A stretch of 47,842 nt of DNA from a virus: the IMG/VR virus record IMGVR_UViG_3300042465_001780, positions 1 to 47,842 of that record. The stretch is one strand, 5' to 3'. The notes below the pieces were generated by a model. That model ran no database searches. It saw only the letters and a list, made by a program, of their open reading frames with translations, and was not told where the DNA came from. Of this stretch, positions 47,155 through 47,842 are shown one piece after another. The translations under genes and the position numbers were made by a program. The first letter of the stretch is position 1, and every line of letters starts with the position of its first letter.

Positions 47155-47666
47155 TTCAAACCTTTCAGTGTGCGGTTCAACCAGCCTTTGAGGAACTTAA
47201 CCTGCACGGGGTTCTTGTTGCAAATCTCAACGTAGCGGGCGATCTTTGCCAAGGCGTAGGATTCTTTGAACCGCTGACCGTCTGTAACTTGGTTGAGCTT
47301 CTCGATGGTCTTAGCACCAATGCCGCCGTCAGGGGTAGCACCCACAATCAACTGAGCCAGCTTGACAGCCATGCCCATACCTGCGTTTACGCCAAAGTTA
47401 AAGATGGTATTAGCCACCTCTTGGTTAGAAATCTCATTCCCGCGCATCTTGTCCCAAAACTCAGTGCGGTAGAACTCACGCACCATAGGGGTCAGGGAGC
47501 CACCAAACTCTTTTTTATCCACAAGCGCCCAGCCGGGCCACTGCGGGTTCTTGTTACGAGCAATACCAGCATAGGTCATACCACCCGTGTCGCCGGGTAC
47601 TTCATGGAGGACGTAGCCGCCCTCGTCTTGCATCATTTGCTCAAAGGCTGGTTCAAACTGCGCCAT
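47151..47666 (-). CDS. Endolysin, glycoside hydrolase 108 family
   Basis: Encodes 171 residues. N-terminal GH108 domain: FEQMMQDEGGYVLH carries catalytic Glu15, and GDTGGMTYAGIARNKNPQWPGW is the second family block. Then VANTIFNFGVNAGMGMAVKLAQ and a peptidoglycan-binding-like C-terminus (GATPDGGIGAKTIEKLN...). It cleaves the glycan strands of peptidoglycan as a muramidase. No signal peptide, so it needs the holin. The ATG overlaps the stop of the upstream gene (TAATG). Confidence 0.92.
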   Translation of the reverse strand: MAQFEPAFEQMMQDEGGYVLHEVPGDTGGMTYAGIARNKNPQWPGWALVDKKEFGGSLTPMVREFYRTEFWDKMRGNEISNQEVANTIFNFGVNAGMGMAVKLAQLIVGATPDGGIGAKTIEKLNQVTDGQRFKESYALAKIARYVEICNKNPVQVKFLKGWLNRTLKGLK

Positions 47667-47842
47667 TATTTGTCCTTGCAGGGGGGATTGCTTTTAGTGT
47701 CTTCATTTTGCATGAGTTTGATACCAGACAGGAACCCAATCATGCCTCCGATAAGAGTAGAAAAAGCGGGTGAAATCATTTTGAAAATCTCGGCGTTGTC
47801 CACTTCCTTGGCCCACAGACCCAACATAAAGCTGACCACCAT
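47666..47842 (-). CDS. Small membrane protein of lysis cassette (cut by window edge)
   Basis: The frame is open from the window edge. An ATG lies exactly at 47842, so either 58 residues are complete or the gene extends further. One transmembrane helix (MISPAFSTLIGGMIGFLSGIKLM) lies in the middle, with a hydrophilic C-terminus ending PPCKDK. The stop overlaps the endolysin start. Candidates: second holin, antiholin or spanin-like protein. Confidence 0.6.
   Translation of the reverse strand: MVVSFMLGLWAKEVDNAEIFKMISPAFSTLIGGMIGFLSGIKLMQNEDTKSNPPCKDK

Overview
The window is most of a tailed double-stranded DNA phage genome of short-tailed (podovirus-like) type, presumably infecting a Gram-negative, proteobacterium-like host. 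Evidence: large terminase, P22-type portal, scaffold, GH108 endolysin with 3TM holin, a very large ejection-type protein, a phage family A DNA polymerase and an AEP primase-helicase, together with good sigma70-type promoters. I see no integrase, excisionase or CI-like repressor block, so a lytic lifestyle is likely. Both ends cut genes, and no major capsid protein or tail-tube/fibre block is recognisable. The two minus-strand blocks would join head to tail if the genome is circular or permuted, with the missing head and tail genes lying beyond the edges.

Layout. 1-6915 (minus): packaging and head genes, in transcription order TerS, TerL, portal, small protein, GroES-like co-chaperonin, scaffold, unknown protein, start of a decoration-like protein. 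6916-7406: gene-free divergent control region with a minus-strand intrinsic terminator, G-rich tracts and a rightward promoter. 7407-10095 (plus): small early genes, a near-perfect type I hammerhead ribozyme (7944-7995), and two tandem paralogous genes in terminator/repeat/promoter cassettes. 10096-10911: gene-free, with 17 exact copies of TGTTCTA/TAGAACA, an AT-rich stretch and a promoter; the best origin or partition-site candidate. 10912-13979: small unknown genes. 14214-18536: MoxR-type AAA+ ATPase, VWA/HExxH protein and two unknown proteins. 18538-20152: small genes including a VRR-NUC nuclease. 20202-30322: replication block (DUF3310-like protein, DNA polymerase, Cas4/RecB-like nuclease, SF2 helicase, possible ssDNA-binding protein, HTH protein, primase-helicase). 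30319-47842 (minus): giant internal-virion-type protein with an HEITH metallopeptidase motif, three low-complexity virion proteins, a gp10-like protein, and the lysis genes.

How it works together. Rightward transcription from host-type promoters makes early proteins, then the MoxR/VWA and replication modules. All six promoters I call are followed, 7-8 bases after the -10 box, by an inverted repeat that would put a stem-loop at the mRNA 5' end. Intrinsic terminators split the early region into short units. The leftward virion operon has no recognisable sigma70 promoter and carries a terminator in its upstream region, which suggests it is switched on by a different mechanism late in infection.

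Most notable signals: the hammerhead ribozyme, the 17-copy heptamer array, the repeated terminator/26-bp repeat/promoter cassettes, and a structured 5' leader (23873-24018) whose last stem is followed by ACCA as in a tRNA acceptor. Function calls come from remembered family motifs; no database search was possible.
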